Source: Lentisphaeria bacterium (lineage in GTDB: Bacteria > Verrucomicrobiota > Lentisphaeria > Victivallales > UBA1829). Taken from it: 47,276 nucleotides of DNA. The stretch lies in assembly GCA_017615635.1 (NCBI GenBank), contig JAFZZR010000109.1, positions 1 to 47,276 of the forward strand, given 5' to 3'. Below, one piece after another: positions 1-8,586 of this stretch (position 1 is its first letter; every line of letters starts with the position of its first letter). The translations under genes and the position numbers were made by a program. The notes below the pieces were generated by a model. It had not been told where the DNA came from and made no database searches. It was given only the letters and a program-made list of their open reading frames with translations.

Positions 1-408
1 AAAAACGGATGGGACGTCGGAACGTCGATCAACAACTGCATCAGCGCCATTCAGAACAAGGATTTCTCCGATTTCACCAAACAATTCACGTCCGTTGCCC
101 AGACCACGACGAAGCTGGTGACGGGGATCGCCACCACGGCTCTGATCGCATGGGGAGGGACCGCGGGCGCGCCGGTGCTGGTGCTTGTCGGTGCAGGATT
201 CGCCATCGGAGTCACGACCGATTATCTCGTGTCGAAGATCGACCTGAAAAGGCCGCTTAACTGGGTCAGAGACACCTGGAACTCGTTCCGGAATCCGGAC
301 AAGACGGCAAAGCCCGCCGATGCGGATCCGGTTCCCCGAATTCCTTCCGGCGGAACGCGTAAACCGCCGTCGCAGCCCGTCAAGATGAAAAAGCACCAGC
401 TCCATTAG
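1..408 (+). CDS. C-terminal part of an unknown protein with a Gly-rich hydrophobic segment
   Basis: The reading frame is open from the first base and stops at 408, so the start lies upstream of the window. About 135 residues are visible. A polar, Thr/Gln-rich helix-like stretch is followed by a hydrophobic Gly/Ala/Val-rich segment (about residues 40-72), then a basic, Pro-rich tail (K/R with PSGG and PPSQP). The hydrophobic segment looks like one or two membrane helices or a glycine-zipper insertion segment. I do not recognise the family. It ends 21 bases before the Flp-type pilin gene and could share its transcript. Codon use is like the neighbours. A start inside the window at a GTG (118) is possible but would cut an apparently continuous protein. 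Confidence 0.6.
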   Translation, partial: KNGWDVGTSINNCISAIQNKDFSDFTKQFTSVAQTTTKLVTGIATTALIAWGGTAGAPVLVLVGAGFAIGVTTDYLVSKIDLKRPLNWVRDTWNSFRNPDKTAKPADADPVPRIPSGGTRKPPSQPVKMKKHQLH

Positions 409-429
409 AAAGGCCGCGGACAGCCGAAT

Positions 430-705
430 ATGCGGAGAACACTGCGGAACAGACTGCGTACACGGCGTCGGGCGGAATCCGGCGCCGTCACCATGGAGTA
501 TGTGCTCCTTTGCCTGCTCATTGCCACCGGTTCCATGATGGCGGTCATCGCCTTTTCCAGGGCGCTTCTGGATATGACGCATACGGTCACGTACGCCATG
601 ACCGGCCAGGCAGAGAAGGCGTCCAACGCCCTGCGGGAGTACCGGAAGGACCGCGCAGAGGATTTCAAAACCGCGGAGCAATGGTCGGACTCCCTTCACC
701 GGTAA
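430..705 (+). CDS. Flp-type (type IVb) pilin-like small protein
   Basis: The 91-residue protein has a very basic leader (R/K at most of residues 2-15), then E-S-G followed by A-V-T-M-E-Y and a roughly 20-residue hydrophobic helix. In Flp/TadE-type prepilins the peptidase TadV cuts after the Gly, and Glu and Tyr sit at mature positions +5 and +6. Here Glu and Tyr are exactly at +5 and +6, which is the main evidence. The C-terminal half is charged and helical. This would be a structural subunit of a Tad/Flp pilus or a pseudopilin exported by such a machine. No Tad ATPase or platform gene is in the window; they could lie upstream. The start follows AAAGGCCGCGGA, a weak ribosome site. Confidence 0.55.
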   Translation: MRRTLRNRLRTRRRAESGAVTMEYVLLCLLIATGSMMAVIAFSRALLDMTHTVTYAMTGQAEKASNALREYRKDRAEDFKTAEQWSDSLHR

Positions 706-767
706 CGGCAAAGGATGCAGAAGACCGCGAGAAAAACGATCCGTTCACGATTGCAGAAAGTTTCAAA

Positions 768-2099
768 ATGGATAAAATCGAAAAGAAAGCACGGCGCAGC
801 CATACAAAATACATGCCGTGCGTGGCACAGTTGATTTGTTTTTTCCTGCTCCCCCTTGCCCTGTGCGCATGCGGCGGGACCGCCCTTGAGGAAGAGCCGA
901 TGGAATCATCATTATCCGTCCGGGAAGCGGAAGAGGAGGAGAAAGCTGCGGCCGCCGTGCCGAAACCGCTGACGGAAGACGAGCAGGCCGCGCTGCGCTG
1001 GCTGGATCACGTGCTGGGCCCGCTGCCGGACGGGGAAGAGCAGGACTGGTGGCCGGACGTGGAACAGTTCGGACTCAGCGCGACGCGGTATCACATTGCC
1101 TTTGCGGGGTACGCGGCCGCCGCGCTGGGGATGCGCGGCAATGCGGAGCAGAAGGCGGTCGTGGGGCGGATTTTGGAAAACTGCATCACGCGATATCTCA
1201 AGAGGAAGATCTGGGCCTACACGCAGGCCAAAAGCTACTGGGGGAAAGAGCCCTGGGCGCCCGATCCGTGCTATCGGGAAAACATCATGTTCACGGGCCA
1301 TCTTCTGCAGCTCCTCGCCCTGTACGAGTGTTTCACAGGCGATACGAAGTACTGGACCGGGGGGTTCGACTTCGTATGGGATGAAAAGACATGCATCCAC
1401 TACGACGTGCAGAAACTGATCGACATCACCGTCGAACAGATGCACGAGACACACGGCGGCGTGACCTGCGAGCCGGGTCTGCTTTTCTTCCCCTGCAACA
1501 ACCATCCGCATTTTGCGCTGAAGCTCTTTGAGGCGCTGGGACACGGAAACTGGTCCGCGGAAAGAAAACAATGGGAAAGCTGGGCACTGAGCCATTATCC
1601 GCATCCGCTGCTGGGCGGCGGTGTGCTGAACATGCTCTACCATGTGAAACAGGGAATGTTTTATCCCCGCGGATACTCCGGCCTGGATGCCTGGTCGATC
1701 GTATGGTACGAACCGTGGGCGGAAAAACGGGAAACTGCCCTTGCCCTCTGGAAGGAGGCGAAAAGTCTGCTGGACTGGGACAAATTCAAGGACCCGACGG
1801 ACGCCGTCACGAAATCCGTCAACTGCATGAATCCGCAGCAGGCGCCGGACACGGTTCTGGCGTGCTTCCTCGCCGCCGCCGCACGGGTCTGCGATGATCC
1901 CGAATCCGCCGAGCGTTTCGAGAAACCGCTCGATGCGAAGCATCTGCGCCGCGAAAACGGTCTCTACTGGCTGGAGATAAGACGGGAATGGCGGATCGGC
2001 GGGACCGCCATGCGCATCCTCGCCCTCGCCGAAGAAAACGGATCCCGTTTCCGGGCATGGAGCAGACACCCCGCCTGTGCGCCCCTGCCGGAAAAGTAA
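768..2099 (+). CDS. Lipoprotein of the linalool dehydratase/isomerase (alpha/alpha-barrel) family
   Basis: This is a 443-residue exported protein. The K/R-rich start, a hydrophobic helix and L-C-A-C suggest a lipoprotein signal. Starting at 768 keeps the basic n-region, whereas the ATG at 813 would lose it. The rest matches, from my memory of Castellaniella Ldi, the linalool dehydratase/isomerase fold. R-Y-H-I-A-F (Y108) corresponds to K-Y-S-I-A-F; E-N-I-M-x2-G-H-L (H178) to E-N-I-M-Y-K-G-H; and C234-E-P-x6-C243-N to the C171/C180 pair with the same nine-residue spacing. D80 aligns with catalytic D39. The Ldi Tyr45 position is not a Tyr here. Ldi interconverts myrcene, linalool and geraniol in the periplasm. 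The true substrate here is unknown and could be a carbohydrate, since the fold resembles alpha/alpha-barrel glycosidases. Confidence 0.75.
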   Translation: MDKIEKKARRSHTKYMPCVAQLICFFLLPLALCACGGTALEEEPMESSLSVREAEEEEKAAAAVPKPLTEDEQAALRWLDHVLGPLPDGEEQDWWPDVEQFGLSATRYHIAFAGYAAAALGMRGNAEQKAVVGRILENCITRYLKRKIWAYTQAKSYWGKEPWAPDPCYRENIMFTGHLLQLLALYECFTGDTKYWTGGFDFVWDEKTCIHYDVQKLIDITVEQMHETHGGVTCEPGLLFFPCNNHPHFALKLFEALGHGNWSAERKQWESWALSHYPHPLLGGGVLNMLYHVKQGMFYPRGYSGLDAWSIVWYEPWAEKRETALALWKEAKSLLDWDKFKDPTDAVTKSVNCMNPQQAPDTVLACFLAAAARVCDDPESAERFEKPLDAKHLRRENGLYWLEIRREWRIGGTAMRILALAEENGSRFRAWSRHPACAPLPEK

Positions 2100-2101
2100 A
2101 G

Positions 2102-2129
2102 TTGAAAAAAGACTGAAAAGTGATATAGT
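2102..2129 (+). promoter_or_regulatory. Sigma-70-type promoter for the 2174 gene
   Basis: TTGAAA (2102-2107), a 16-base spacer and TATAGT (2124-2129). It lies 45 bases before the start of the large AlgX/AlgJ-like lipoprotein gene and just after the stop of the preceding gene. Confidence 0.65.
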
Positions 2130-2173
2130 AGCGGGGTGCGAAGTTTACTATCCTGGGGCAAGGAAAGACAGCT

Positions 2174-4771
2174 ATGAGAATACGTATGGAATATGCTGAA
2201 AGGCAGATCCTGCACCGATTCATCGGAGGCCTTTCTGTCTGCTTCCTTTCCATGATTCTCGCACTGCCGGGAGGCTGTTTTTCAACCGGGGAGGATACGA
2301 CGCCAACCGAATCAGGGAAGGCTATCGAAAAAGAGAAGCCCGTCGAAAAAGAGAAGCCCGTCGAAAAAGAGAAGCCCGTCGAAAAAGAGAAGCCGGTAAG
2401 CGGAACTTTTCAAAATCTTTCGCCGATAGAAGTTTTGCCCCGGGATGTCGAACAACTGGAAAAACTGGGGATCCCCGCTGAAACGGTTTCCGGCATGCTG
2501 AAACCCGACAACTGGGTCATCGGATGGCAGACCTTTACGTCCGGGTGCCGTCTCACGAAACAAGATGGTTACTGGAGGATCTCCGGAGCAGAAAAACTCC
2601 TCGTCTACGGTCCGAAAATAAGCATCATCGAAAAGCAAAGCCGAAGATATCACCTGACTCTCATGCTGGAGGCTCCGGCGGAGGGGACAAGGAGCACGCA
2701 AGCAGCTGTCGGCGTTGTCCGATACGGTTTTGTGCATTCCGGCAGCGAAATCGTGGACCGGCGGGAAATTGCCGCAGGAGAAAGCGTGAAGCTGGAGGTG
2801 CCACTGTTTTTCGAGCAGGGAGCTTCCCGGATTCGGATCATGCTGGAAATCACCGGGGATGTGATCCTGAAGGACATGCAGCTGACAAAACTGCCGGACG
2901 ACATGACACAGGATGGGATCACGCTGGTGGAAGGCACGGTGGAAGAGTGTTCCGTAATCCCGGATCCCCGAAAATCCGATTATCCGGACTGCCGTTTCAC
3001 CATGCGTTTTGCGGGAGATCGTATTCTGTGCGGCGCTTCATGTCCGCGGGAGATCCAGCTGCTGGCGGATGGATTTCTGAAATACCGGCTTCTGCCGGTA
3101 TCCAAGCTGAAAAAAGGAGACAAGATCCGCTGTTACATCATGCCGTTTGAGAAGCTGCCTCAGGAGCAGCAGACCACGCAGCAGGCGGACGATCTGGAAC
3201 TTTTCACGCTGGAGAACTATTATCTTCTGGAAGGTGATTGGCTTCGAGCCTTTCATGATTCCTCCACGGGCATTCCATTTTCGGACGACTACAAGGAGTA
3301 CATTTCCCTTTTCGAACGCAAGATCAATCCTCCGCTTTCGGAAGAACTGGAACAGAAACAGGCACAGGCGATCGAGTCGGATCTGAAGAAAATCAATGCA
3401 ATGCTGGAAGGATGGACGGAAGAGAGGAAAGAGCAGGCCGAGGCGGCGTTTCAGGAAGCCTGGGCCGCGGAGAAAGCGAAAGACCCGCCCGGATATAACC
3501 GTGTTGCCAATGGCTATGTATGGCGCAATGTGGACAACTCGTTCTGGTGTCTGCCGGAGGAGTATACGCTGATCGAAAAATATGATCCGGTCACGCCATG
3601 GAATATGGAATGTCTGACCGCTCTGCGGGATTTCCTCCATGCAAACGGATGTCAGCTGATCGTCAGCCTTGTCCCGGATTCATACGCAGCCGCCGCCAGA
3701 GTCATCAATCCGGAGTTCCGCCATGTGCCTGATTTTCAGACTGCCCTGACAGTTAAGGAACTGCTTGAGCACGGCATCGAAGCCGTGTATGTCACGGATG
3801 ATCTTATCAAAGCATACAACCGGTATCCCTTTGCGTTTTTCTTTCCTTCCAACCCGCACCCGGCGGACACGGCACAGGATGTCATTGCCGGTATGCTGGC
3901 AGCGAAGCTGGCGCGATTCGGATTTGAGGAAACGCTAGACCGCAGCAGATTTTCCACCACGAGCAGTCCGCATGTCTATGCAAATATACCACTGAAAGCG
4001 CCGTTGTATCTTTTCCCGCAGAACTGCGATATCGGCGATCATCAGCCGGGTACAGAGTGGCAGAGCCGCCAGGTGCTCTATGACGGGAACGAGATCCCGC
4101 CGGATTCTGCATCGCCGATCCTGATTTTCGGAAACTCCTATATGCAGACGCCGATGAAATGGCCCGATTCCCTGCCGACTCTCCTGTGCGAGAAAATGGC
4201 CGTTTCGTACGACTTTCATCGATTGGAAGGATTCGGCTTAATGACTTCCTTTATCCAATTTCTCAATCGGGATCCCGAAAAGTTTCTGAAGGGGAAAAAA
4301 GTACTCATCTGCGCCATGGGGGTACAACATATTCATGATGCAGCACGCTTCAGCAACATTCGGGAGATGGATCGTCAGATACTGCTTCTCTGCGGAAAAA
4401 CCTGGAAAAAGACGTACTCCGTCTCCGGCGGCAATACGGATGTGACGGCACCGTTTGCAAGAGGGCTGGACGGAGCAAAAATCTTTACGGTCCCTGATGA
4501 CGGCAAGTGCCGGATCGCGGAGTTTTCCCTCACGGAGGACGGAGAGGGGACTTCGGCGCTGTGTCTTTCCGTACCGGTCTGTGCAAAAGCGCCCTGCCCC
4601 GCCAGGCTGCGGGTCAACGGTGTGGCGCTGACCATTCCGGAGTGCTACAAAGTTTTCATGTGGAACAAGATTGTCGCGGAGATACCCGTCGGAACGAAAA
4701 AAGTGGAAATCGAACTGACGGGAGAACCGGGGACGGTAGTTGCCGTGGGTGATGTTCAGATTTACCAATAG
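2174..4771 (+). CDS. Large AlgX/AlgJ-like (SGNH-type) lipoprotein with substituted catalytic motifs
   Basis: The protein has 865 residues. The N-terminal hydrophobic helix ends in P-G-G-C (probable lipobox), followed by a linker with four V-E-K-E-K-P repeats. A beta-rich domain comes near residues 85-245. The shared module follows with the signature S-V-I-P-D-P-R-K-S-D-Y-P-D-C (about 252-330), and K-K-G-D-K-I further on. A helical Glu/Lys/Gln region (about 385-440) precedes an AlgX/AlgJ-like fold. In canonical members the nucleophile block is G-D-S and the acid/base block D-x-H-W. Here they read G-N-S (about 652-654) and N-P-H-P (about 558), so both Asp positions are Asn. N-C-D-I-G-D-H-Q-P (about 617) is shared only with the 11102 paralogue. 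It probably acts at the outer envelope on an acetylated polymer, as enzyme or binding subunit. The start has AAGGAAAG upstream. Confidence 0.7.
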   Translation: MRIRMEYAERQILHRFIGGLSVCFLSMILALPGGCFSTGEDTTPTESGKAIEKEKPVEKEKPVEKEKPVEKEKPVSGTFQNLSPIEVLPRDVEQLEKLGIPAETVSGMLKPDNWVIGWQTFTSGCRLTKQDGYWRISGAEKLLVYGPKISIIEKQSRRYHLTLMLEAPAEGTRSTQAAVGVVRYGFVHSGSEIVDRREIAAGESVKLEVPLFFEQGASRIRIMLEITGDVILKDMQLTKLPDDMTQDGITLVEGTVEECSVIPDPRKSDYPDCRFTMRFAGDRILCGASCPREIQLLADGFLKYRLLPVSKLKKGDKIRCYIMPFEKLPQEQQTTQQADDLELFTLENYYLLEGDWLRAFHDSSTGIPFSDDYKEYISLFERKINPPLSEELEQKQAQAIESDLKKINAMLEGWTEERKEQAEAAFQEAWAAEKAKDPPGYNRVANGYVWRNVDNSFWCLPEEYTLIEKYDPVTPWNMECLTALRDFLHANGCQLIVSLVPDSYAAAARVINPEFRHVPDFQTALTVKELLEHGIEAVYVTDDLIKAYNRYPFAFFFPSNPHPADTAQDVIAGMLAAKLARFGFEETLDRSRFSTTSSPHVYANIPLKAPLYLFPQNCDIGDHQPGTEWQSRQVLYDGNEIPPDSASPILIFGNSYMQTPMKWPDSLPTLLCEKMAVSYDFHRLEGFGLMTSFIQFLNRDPEKFLKGKKVLICAMGVQHIHDAARFSNIREMDRQILLLCGKTWKKTYSVSGGNTDVTAPFARGLDGAKIFTVPDDGKCRIAEFSLTEDGEGTSALCLSVPVCAKAPCPARLRVNGVALTIPECYKVFMWNKIVAEIPVGTKKVEIELTGEPGTVVAVGDVQIYQ
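2324..2395 (+). repeat. Four tandem 18-bp units coding for VEKEKP
   Basis: Four head-to-tail copies of (G/A)TCGAAAAAGAGAAGCC(C/G) lie in frame in the 2174 gene. They encode a charged spacer directly after the lipobox. Copies differ only at the first and last base, so the array could expand or contract by slippage and change the tether length. Confidence 0.9.
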
Positions 4772-4862
4772 GGAGCCGAGAGATCAATGCACAACATCAT
4801 GCAGGCGGCCGTCCCGGACATGTTTTTTACGGAATTTTCAAAACGATATCGGGGGAATGAAC

Positions 4863-4890
4863 TTGAAAATTTGCTGAAAAATGCTATGGT
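4863..4890 (+). promoter_or_regulatory. Promoter of the O-acetylation operon
   Basis: TTGAAA (4863-4868), a 16-base spacer and TATGGT (4885-4890). It stands 163 bases before the first gene of the tightly packed 5053-13492 run and gives a long leader. Confidence 0.6.
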
Positions 4891-4905
4891 AACGGATTGT
4901 CGGGC

Positions 4906-4992
4906 CTCCTGCGCTCAAATTAAAAATTTCGGATACCTTTAGTACAACGCAGGAGTCGACATTAACAATCAGGTCCGGCAATTTTTACCGGA
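4906..4992 (+). promoter_or_regulatory. Structured leader upstream of the O-acetylation operon
   Basis: Two inverted repeats follow the promoter. CTCCTGCG (4906-4913) pairs with CGCAGGAG (4948-4955), and TCCGG (4974-4978) pairs with CCGGA (4988-4992). The rest of the 280-base gap is AT-rich without a gene. A regulatory role is a guess from position; no known riboswitch class was recognised. Confidence 0.3.
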
Positions 4993-5052
4993 AACTGGTG
5001 CCCCTCCAACAAACAAACACGTTCTCAAAAACGAACTGATAGAAGATCCCAA

Positions 5053-7170
5053 ATGAAGCGACTAATTGCTCCAATTGCAATAATTATTTGCATGATTGCT
5101 TTCTTTGTCATCACTGGCTGCCAGGAATTCAGCCGCCATGATGATCAGACGCTTCAAAGTGAGAGCCCCACATCCAACAGAAAACCATTGGTCTCTGTTC
5201 CCGAAACCAAGCCAGTAACCGGATCAATGCCCGTTGAGATAAAGACAGTCGAAACAAAACCTGCCAAGACTAATCACCTGGCACAAACAAAGACGGAAGA
5301 GAAAAAAAGGAAAAAGGAACCATTCTTCCAATTCTATGAAAATGTCAATTTGGACTCAATTGCATTCGAAGGAACAATTCTATCAGTATCAGCCATTCCT
5401 GATCCAGAAAAGAACGACTATCAGAATTGTCTGTATACTCTTTTAGTCGAAATTGATTCTTTGCTGTCCACCTCTTCCCTAAGTAAAACGATTGAGCGAA
5501 CAGTGTTATTAAACACGCCGATTATGAAAAACAAAAAAATAATAGGGAGAAACATATTAAAACCTGGGGACAAAGTATTTTGCTCCTGTGCAGAGTATGG
5601 TGCTATGCCCCAGGACATTCAGGAAATTCAACTGTCAGACGATATTCAGTCCTTTGAGCACCAGCAATATTACCCTTTGACGATTAATAAAATCTCAACC
5701 TTTCAAAAGATCGGAAATCGGAATTTCGCAAAAAGAGAAATAACGATCCTCCCGATTCAATCTTTTTCAAGGGACGAAAAAGCCATTTCATCTCGTCATA
5801 ATCGCATTCAAGCAGAAATAGATCGTGTCGAAGAGGAATTGGTAAAACATGGCGGTTCGTTTTCAGCTTGGAAAGAGGAGTATAAGACTATTGCAGAAAA
5901 GTATGGCAATATGAGCAAAGAAGAATACAAAGGATGGATCAACGATTCTTATTTCGCTGCCGGAGGAACAGAAACCTCATATTCGACGAAAGAGTATATT
6001 GATGGAATACTTCCATATAAAAAGTATTTGGAAGATAACAATATTGATCTTATTGTCGTCCGCATTCCATCCAAATGGGATTTTGCTGCTCGTGTATTAG
6101 CATCCGAGGACTTTCAAGAGAATCCGGCATGGGTTGAACATTACTATGAATGTTTAAAGAATGATATTGAGATTGTTGATCCAATGCCGGAAATGTGGAA
6201 GGAAAGATTTGATTTTCCACTGTTTTATTTCTATAATACTCCGGAAGAACTTCATCCGTTTGAGGGACAATCATTTGTTTCAGCAAAAGTTCTGTCTACT
6301 GTTTTAAGCAGATATCAATATCAAAAGTCTCCCCAGGAAATAACCTTAGCAGATTCCTTGTTCCAAACTGATCAGCCTCGTTATTTTTGGCCTCCAGGAA
6401 ATGAGAAATTTGATCCTGCAAAAAACATTGTCTTTAAACAGGTTGTTCGGGATAATAAAACAATAGGCAATCTTGCATCTAATTCAGGCTCTCCATTCCT
6501 GTTTTTAAGTAATTCTTACTTCCGGTTTCCTCAAAGATCTCTTGGAGCATCTGTTCCAGGATATACGGCATACTTTATTCAAGCCATTCCTGATTGGTAT
6601 TATCAGGACGGGACTCATAATCCGATGATAAGAAACCTCATTGCAAAACCTCAACTACTCAATTTTAGAAGAGCGGTTATCATGGTAGGTCACCCCGATG
6701 ATTGGAAGGAGTTTCCATTTATTCCAAAATATATTCAAGACAAGGCGAAACGGATTACGCTTGAAAAAACTATAAGTGCCTTCTCGGATGAAGTTACGAT
6801 TAACAACTATAATTCGTTTCTATACTCCATTGACAAGGATGAAGCTGTTTTGTTTACATCCAATGGCATACCTGTATCGCAACGGGTAAATCAATTTGAA
6901 ATGAAATTTTCAATACCTTATTTGGAGGGAAGGAAAACCTGCATGGTTCGTGTCAATTTTGACAGAACATCATCCATCACTTTAATAATCTCAAGGAATG
7001 ACAGTATTATTGACACATGTTCCCTTGCCCCTGGACGCAGTCAATCTGCAGACCTTTTTGTCCCTCTTTTAAATCAAGCCTCTGACTTTTCTGATGTTAA
7101 GATTCTTTTCCAACAAAAACATTATGCGAATGAATATGCCATAAAAAACATAGAGCTTTGGTACTACTGA
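5053..7170 (+). CDS. AT-rich AlgX/AlgJ-like lipoprotein paralogue
   Basis: The protein has 705 residues with a clear lipoprotein signal (hydrophobic helix, then V-I-T-G-C). A Lys/Thr/Pro linker follows, then the shared module (about residues 105-190) with S-A-I-P-D-P-E-K-N-D-Y-Q-N-C and L-K-P-G-D-K-V. A helical region (about 255-310) and a divergent AlgX/AlgJ-like fold follow. The Ser block reads S-N-S (about 485) instead of G-D-S, and the His block E-L-H-P (about 399) instead of D-x-H-W. Base composition is unlike the rest of the window: bases 6001-6060 hold 17 G/C of 60, against 37 of 60 at 8101-8160. Its TGA overlaps the ATG of the GC-rich AlgI gene by one base. This suggests transfer or allele replacement with coupling kept. 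The ribosome site (AGAAGA) is weak. Confidence 0.68.
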   Translation: MKRLIAPIAIIICMIAFFVITGCQEFSRHDDQTLQSESPTSNRKPLVSVPETKPVTGSMPVEIKTVETKPAKTNHLAQTKTEEKKRKKEPFFQFYENVNLDSIAFEGTILSVSAIPDPEKNDYQNCLYTLLVEIDSLLSTSSLSKTIERTVLLNTPIMKNKKIIGRNILKPGDKVFCSCAEYGAMPQDIQEIQLSDDIQSFEHQQYYPLTINKISTFQKIGNRNFAKREITILPIQSFSRDEKAISSRHNRIQAEIDRVEEELVKHGGSFSAWKEEYKTIAEKYGNMSKEEYKGWINDSYFAAGGTETSYSTKEYIDGILPYKKYLEDNNIDLIVVRIPSKWDFAARVLASEDFQENPAWVEHYYECLKNDIEIVDPMPEMWKERFDFPLFYFYNTPEELHPFEGQSFVSAKVLSTVLSRYQYQKSPQEITLADSLFQTDQPRYFWPPGNEKFDPAKNIVFKQVVRDNKTIGNLASNSGSPFLFLSNSYFRFPQRSLGASVPGYTAYFIQAIPDWYYQDGTHNPMIRNLIAKPQLLNFRRAVIMVGHPDDWKEFPFIPKYIQDKAKRITLEKTISAFSDEVTINNYNSFLYSIDKDEAVLFTSNGIPVSQRVNQFEMKFSIPYLEGRKTCMVRVNFDRTSSITLIISRNDSIIDTCSLAPGRSQSADLFVPLLNQASDFSDVKILFQQKHYANEYAIKNIELWYY

Positions 7171-8573
7171 TGGTCTTTTCCTCCTATCTTTTCATATTCT
7201 TCTTTCTGCCTCTGGCGCTACTGGGGTACTATGTCGCGCCGAAGAAGCTCCGTCACCTCACGCTGACGCTGTTCAGCTATTTTTTCTATGGCTGGGCGAA
7301 CCCGTACTTCTGCCTGCTGATGCTGTTCAACACAGCGGTTGACTACACCAACGGACGTCTGATGGAACGCTTTCCGGCGCGGAAGAAGCTGTTCGTAACG
7401 CTTTCCATTGTCTGCGATCTAGCCATTCTGGGCTTTTTCAAGTATTTCAATTTCGGCGTGGAAAACTACAACGCTCTGATGTCGGCCATGGGAATACCGG
7501 AGGCACAGTTCACCGGATTTTTCCGGATCGTTCTGCCGCTGGGAATCAGTTTCTACACATTCCAGTCCATGAGCTATGTGATCGACGTCTACCGGGGTGA
7601 TGCCGCGGTGGTCCGCAATTTCATCGACTACGCCTGCTACGTATCCATGTTTCCCCAGCTGGTTGCCGGGCCGATCATCCGTTTTCAGGAAATTGCCGAC
7701 CAGCTGCGGAGCCGGACGTTGACGCTGGAGAAATTCACCCGGGGCACGGCGTTCTTCATGCTGGGCATGGGCAAGAAGATCCTGCTGGCGAATCCGTGCG
7801 GAAAAATAGCCGATACCGCGTTCGGGGCGGGGACGCTGAATACACTGGACGCCTGGTTCGGGGCGGCGGCCTATGCGTTTCAGATCTACTTCGACTTTTC
7901 CGGGTACAGCGACATGGCGATCGGATTGGGGCTGATGCTGGGCTTCGTCTTTGCCAAAAACTTCGATTCGCCGTACAAATCGCTCTCCATCACCGAATTC
8001 TGGCGCAAATGGCACATCTCTCTTTCCACCTGGCTCAAGGACTATCTGTATATTCCGCTGGGAGGCAACCGGAAGGGCGAGATCCGAACCTATATCAATC
8101 TGGCGCTGGTGATGCTGCTGGGCGGCTTGTGGCACGGCGCCAGCTGGAATTTTCTGATCTGGGGCGGGATCCACGGAGGAGCGCTTGCCTTCGAGCGGGC
8201 ACAGGGCAAGGAGAGCATCTACCGGGGTCTTCCGAAGGCGGCCCGCCTGATCATCACCTTTTTCCTGGTAACTGTGGCCTGGGTCTTTTTCCGGGCCGAT
8301 GATCTGCCGTCGGCGGGACGGTATCTTGCCTGCATGTTCGGCGGATTTTCCGGTGACGGGCACGCTTCGGTGGCGAGAGGATTGATCTATTCGCCGTACT
8401 GTCTGACGTGCTTTCTTCTTGCCGGAGCATGTGTCTGGGGACTGCCTCAAAGCTGGGATTTCACCCGGAAACTTACCTGGGGCAAACTCTTCTGGTGCAT
8501 CGCCGTGTTCCTGCTGGCGCTGGCGGCGCTGACGACGCAAAGCTACAATCCGTTCATCTATTTCATTTTCTGA
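7170..8573 (+). CDS. AlgI-like MBOAT polysaccharide O-acetyltransferase
   Basis: This 467-residue, multi-helix membrane protein belongs to the MBOAT family, AlgI/PatA type. It moves acetyl groups from a cytoplasmic donor across the inner membrane for transfer to a polymer. It has the typical N-terminus (F-S-S-Y-L-F-I-F-F-F), F-Y-T-F-Q-S-M-S-Y, Q-L-V-A-G-P-I, the W-R-K-W-H-I-S-L-S block (His282) and the invariant His in G-G-L-W-H-G-A-S-W (His322). Start: ATG at 7170 shares its A with the preceding TGA, so translation is coupled. A TTG four codons upstream was rejected. The AlgJ-like gene follows after 13 bases. MBOAT plus several SGNH-like partners is the standard layout of O-acetylation systems for alginate, cellulose or peptidoglycan. 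The polymer acted on here cannot be told. Confidence 0.93.
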   Translation: MVFSSYLFIFFFLPLALLGYYVAPKKLRHLTLTLFSYFFYGWANPYFCLLMLFNTAVDYTNGRLMERFPARKKLFVTLSIVCDLAILGFFKYFNFGVENYNALMSAMGIPEAQFTGFFRIVLPLGISFYTFQSMSYVIDVYRGDAAVVRNFIDYACYVSMFPQLVAGPIIRFQEIADQLRSRTLTLEKFTRGTAFFMLGMGKKILLANPCGKIADTAFGAGTLNTLDAWFGAAAYAFQIYFDFSGYSDMAIGLGLMLGFVFAKNFDSPYKSLSITEFWRKWHISLSTWLKDYLYIPLGGNRKGEIRTYINLALVMLLGGLWHGASWNFLIWGGIHGGALAFERAQGKESIYRGLPKAARLIITFFLVTVAWVFFRADDLPSAGRYLACMFGGFSGDGHASVARGLIYSPYCLTCFLLAGACVWGLPQSWDFTRKLTWGKLFWCIAVFLLALAALTTQSYNPFIYFIF

Positions 8574-8586
8574 GGGAGAGTCATTC

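Noticed and set aside
510..767. Upstream extension of the Ldi-like gene frame
   Set aside because: It overlaps the Flp-type pilin gene in another frame and would bury the lipoprotein signal inside the protein.
4772..5052. Possible small gene or riboswitch in the 281-base gap
   Set aside because: No frame with a ribosome site and no known riboswitch pattern; only a promoter and two inverted repeats can be supported.
7158..7170. TTG start four codons upstream of the AlgI ATG
   Set aside because: It would overlap the previous gene by 13 bases and add unusual residues; the ATG at 7170 gives the standard AlgI N-terminus and a TGATG coupling.
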